NCBI GenBank assembly: GCA_030151135.1
Contig: JASLEQ010000210.1
Span: forward strand, 1 to 6,089
Reading direction: 5' to 3'
Source: Candidatus Sulfotelmatobacter sp.
GTDB lineage: Bacteria; Acidobacteriota; Terriglobia; Terriglobales; SbA1
Length of the DNA: 6,089 nt
Shown here: positions 5,057 through 6,089 of the stretch, in pieces
Position numbering within the stretch: the stretch's first letter is position 1
Layout: each line of letters starts with the position of its first letter
Position numbers and translations under genes: made by a program
Notes under the pieces: model-generated
Told to the model about the DNA's origin: nothing
Seen by the model: only the letters and a program-made list of their open reading frames with translations
The model's database searches: none

Positions 5057-5884
5057 ATGTCCAACCTTAAAGCCGCTATCGAACGCCTCTCAGCCCAAGG
5101 TGAAGTCGAACGTGATCCCGACGCTCGCAAAATATTTCTGGAATTCCGCGATCAACTCACGCAAGGCAAAATCCGCGCCGCCGAAAAAGTGGACGGCGGC
5201 TGGATCGTCAACACCTGGGTCAAGCAAGGCATCCTCTTGGGGTTCCGTCTAGGTTCTCTTCAGGATATGTCCGCCGGCCTCTCCTTCATCGACAAAGACA
5301 CCTTCCCCGCCCGCCAATTTTCCGTATCCGACAAAGTCCGCGTAGTCCCCGGGGGCAGTTCCGCCCGCGTCGGCGCCTACATCGCTCCCTCAGTCATCTG
5401 CATGCCGCCAATGTTCATCAACGTCGGAGCCTACGTGGACGAAGGCACCATGGTCGATTCCCACGCCCTGGTCGGCTCCTGCGCCCAAATCGGCAAGCGA
5501 GTGCATCTAAGCGCCGCCGCTCAAGTTGGGGGCGTTCTAGAACCGATCAACGCCGCTCCCGTCATCATCGAAGACGACGTCCTGGTAGGAGGCAATTGCG
5601 GCATTTTCGAAGGAACTCTGGTGAGAGCAAGGGCGGTCCTGGGCGCAGGCACAATCTTGACGCGCTCCACCCCGCTCTACGATTTGGTAAAAGGCGAAGT
5701 CTACCGCGCAACAACCGAAGCGCCGCTGGAAGTTCCGGAGAACGCAGTCGTAGTCCCAGGTTCGCGAGCCGTAAAGAAAGGCAAAGCAGCCGACTGGAGT
5801 CTGTCGCTCTATACGCCTGTGATCGTGAAGTACCGCGACGAAAAAACGGACAAGGGAATCGAACTGGAAGACTGGCTGAGATAA
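5057..5884 (+). CDS. dapD: 2,3,4,5-tetrahydropyridine-2,6-dicarboxylate N-succinyltransferase
   Basis: DapD transfers succinyl from succinyl-CoA to tetrahydrodipicolinate, opening the succinylase branch to diaminopimelate. The protein has 275 residues (E. coli 274). The N-terminal helical domain (~1-95) includes [19 protein letters not shown] and LLGFRL. The left-handed beta-helix (~100-235) includes [15 protein letters not shown] (120-134), [14 protein letters not shown] (139-152), GGVLEP (158-163) and IIEDD (170-174). The C-terminal tail includes LYTPVIVK. Asp134 aligns with the catalytic Asp141 of the family. The position of Glu189 appears to be Gly182 here, although a nearby Glu185 is kept. 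ATG 5057 gives the family length; an in-frame TTG at 5018 would add 13 residues with no family match and overlaps a perfect -35 hexamer. No Shine-Dalgarno is visible. It lies 139 bases after dapA on the same strand. Confidence 0.96.
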   Translation: MSNLKAAIERLSAQGEVERDPDARKIFLEFRDQLTQGKIRAAEKVDGGWIVNTWVKQGILLGFRLGSLQDMSAGLSFIDKDTFPARQFSVSDKVRVVPGGSSARVGAYIAPSVICMPPMFINVGAYVDEGTMVDSHALVGSCAQIGKRVHLSAAAQVGGVLEPINAAPVIIEDDVLVGGNCGIFEGTLVRARAVLGAGTILTRSTPLYDLVKGEVYRATTEAPLEVPENAVVVPGSRAVKKGKAADWSLSLYTPVIVKYRDEKTDKGIELEDWLR

Positions 5885-5910
5885 AACACGCCGAATGCAC
5901 CGAGTCCTGG

Positions 5911-5928
5911 GTGGGGCGGACAATCGCC
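5911..5928. repeat. Degenerate copy of the GTGGGGCGG hairpin motif
   Basis: GTGGGGCGG (5911-5919) is identical to 2018-2026 after lysC. Here only GGCG (5915-5918) and CGCC (5925-5928) can pair, a 4-bp stem. It lies 27 bases past the dapD stop, directly before repeat copy B. It is likely a decayed member of the same intergenic element; the short length of the match limits confidence. Confidence 0.3.
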
Positions 5929-5934
5929 AAGCTT

Positions 5935-5998
5935 GTCATCTTGAGCGAAGGGATTGCTTCGCAAAGCGGAGCAATCCCGCCGTCGAAAGATCCCTACC
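5935..5998. repeat. Dispersed intergenic repeat, copy B, with 13-bp hairpin
   Basis: GTCATCTTGAGCG (5935-5947) and GTCGAAAGATCC (from 5982) match the ends of copy A at 502-550. Between them GGGATTGCTTCGC (5950-5962) pairs with GCGGAGCAATCCC (5966-5978) around AAA: 13 pairs, one of them G-T. This is the strongest hairpin in the window. Located 66 bases past the dapD stop, it could end or protect the dapD transcript, though no T-run follows. The internal sequence differs from copy A while the flanks are kept. Confidence 0.65.
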
Positions 5999-6001
5999 GT
6001 C

Positions 6002-6031
6002 TTGCACGTTGCCACCGATCGAGGCTATTCT
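6002..6031 (+). promoter_or_regulatory. Possible promoter for a gene running off the right edge
   Basis: TTGCAC (6002-6007) and TATTCT (6026-6031), 18 bases apart, resemble a sigma-70 promoter. The transcript would start near 6038, shortly before an ATG at 6050. The -35 matches only in its TTG. Confidence 0.25.
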
Positions 6032-6049
6032 CCCGGGACGCTGACTTAC

Positions 6050-6089
6050 ATGAAGCCTTTCGACGGCGCAGTTCGAACCTCTGGAGCGC
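6050..6089 (+). CDS. Possible start of a further gene, truncated by window end
   Basis: ATG at 6050 opens a frame to the window end (MKPFDGAVRTSGA). GGGA at 6035-6038 could be a weak Shine-Dalgarno, and a promoter-like pair lies upstream. Thirteen residues are too few to recognise a family. The position after dapD would suit another gene of the pathway, but nothing here shows it. Confidence 0.25.
   Translation, partial: MKPFDGAVRTSGA

Overview
The window carries a lysine/diaminopimelate (aspartate-pathway) gene cluster from a GC-rich bacterium. The gene content, the style of the proteins and the hairpin-forming repeats between genes suggest an Acidobacteriota (Terriglobia/Koribacter-like) chromosome. 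That placement is an inference from remembered sequence style, not from a database search.

Layout, left to right: the 3' end of asd (aspartate-semialdehyde dehydrogenase, 1-465, +); lysC (aspartate kinase with two ACT domains, 599-1972, +); a gene on the opposite strand for a small membrane-anchored protein of unknown function (2158-2718, -); then, divergent from it, dapB (2901-3587, +), dapA (3787-4917, +) and dapD (5057-5884, +). The last ~40 bases may hold the start of another + strand gene (weak). asd and lysC make aspartyl phosphate and aspartate semialdehyde. DapA condenses the semialdehyde with pyruvate, DapB reduces the product to tetrahydrodipicolinate, and DapD succinylates that, which commits the organism to the succinylase branch toward meso-diaminopimelate and lysine. 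Four steps plus the shared kinase are here; dapC, dapE, dapF and lysA are not visible.

The genes are not tightly packed: spacers of about 130-200 bases separate them. These spacers are rich in inverted repeats, including two copies of a GTCATCYTRAGCG...CGAARGATC element (502-550 and 5935-5998), a double-hairpin element before dapA (3640-3726), and GTGGGGCGG-type hairpins after lysC and dapD. lysC, the membrane gene and dapB have recognisable Shine-Dalgarno sequences; dapA and dapD do not.

The most unusual point is dapA. A complete dihydrodipicolinate synthase with all catalytic residues is fused in frame, through a Pro-rich linker, to an ~70-residue C-terminal domain with a CGQC...CKC cysteine pattern, which I know as a type of small stand-alone protein and not as part of DapA. 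Second-tier points are a 7-bp stem that buries the lysC ribosome binding site, a perfect 6-2-6 palindrome upstream of dapA, and loss of a reported catalytic Glu position in DapD. I see no mobile element, CRISPR array, RNA gene or phage gene.
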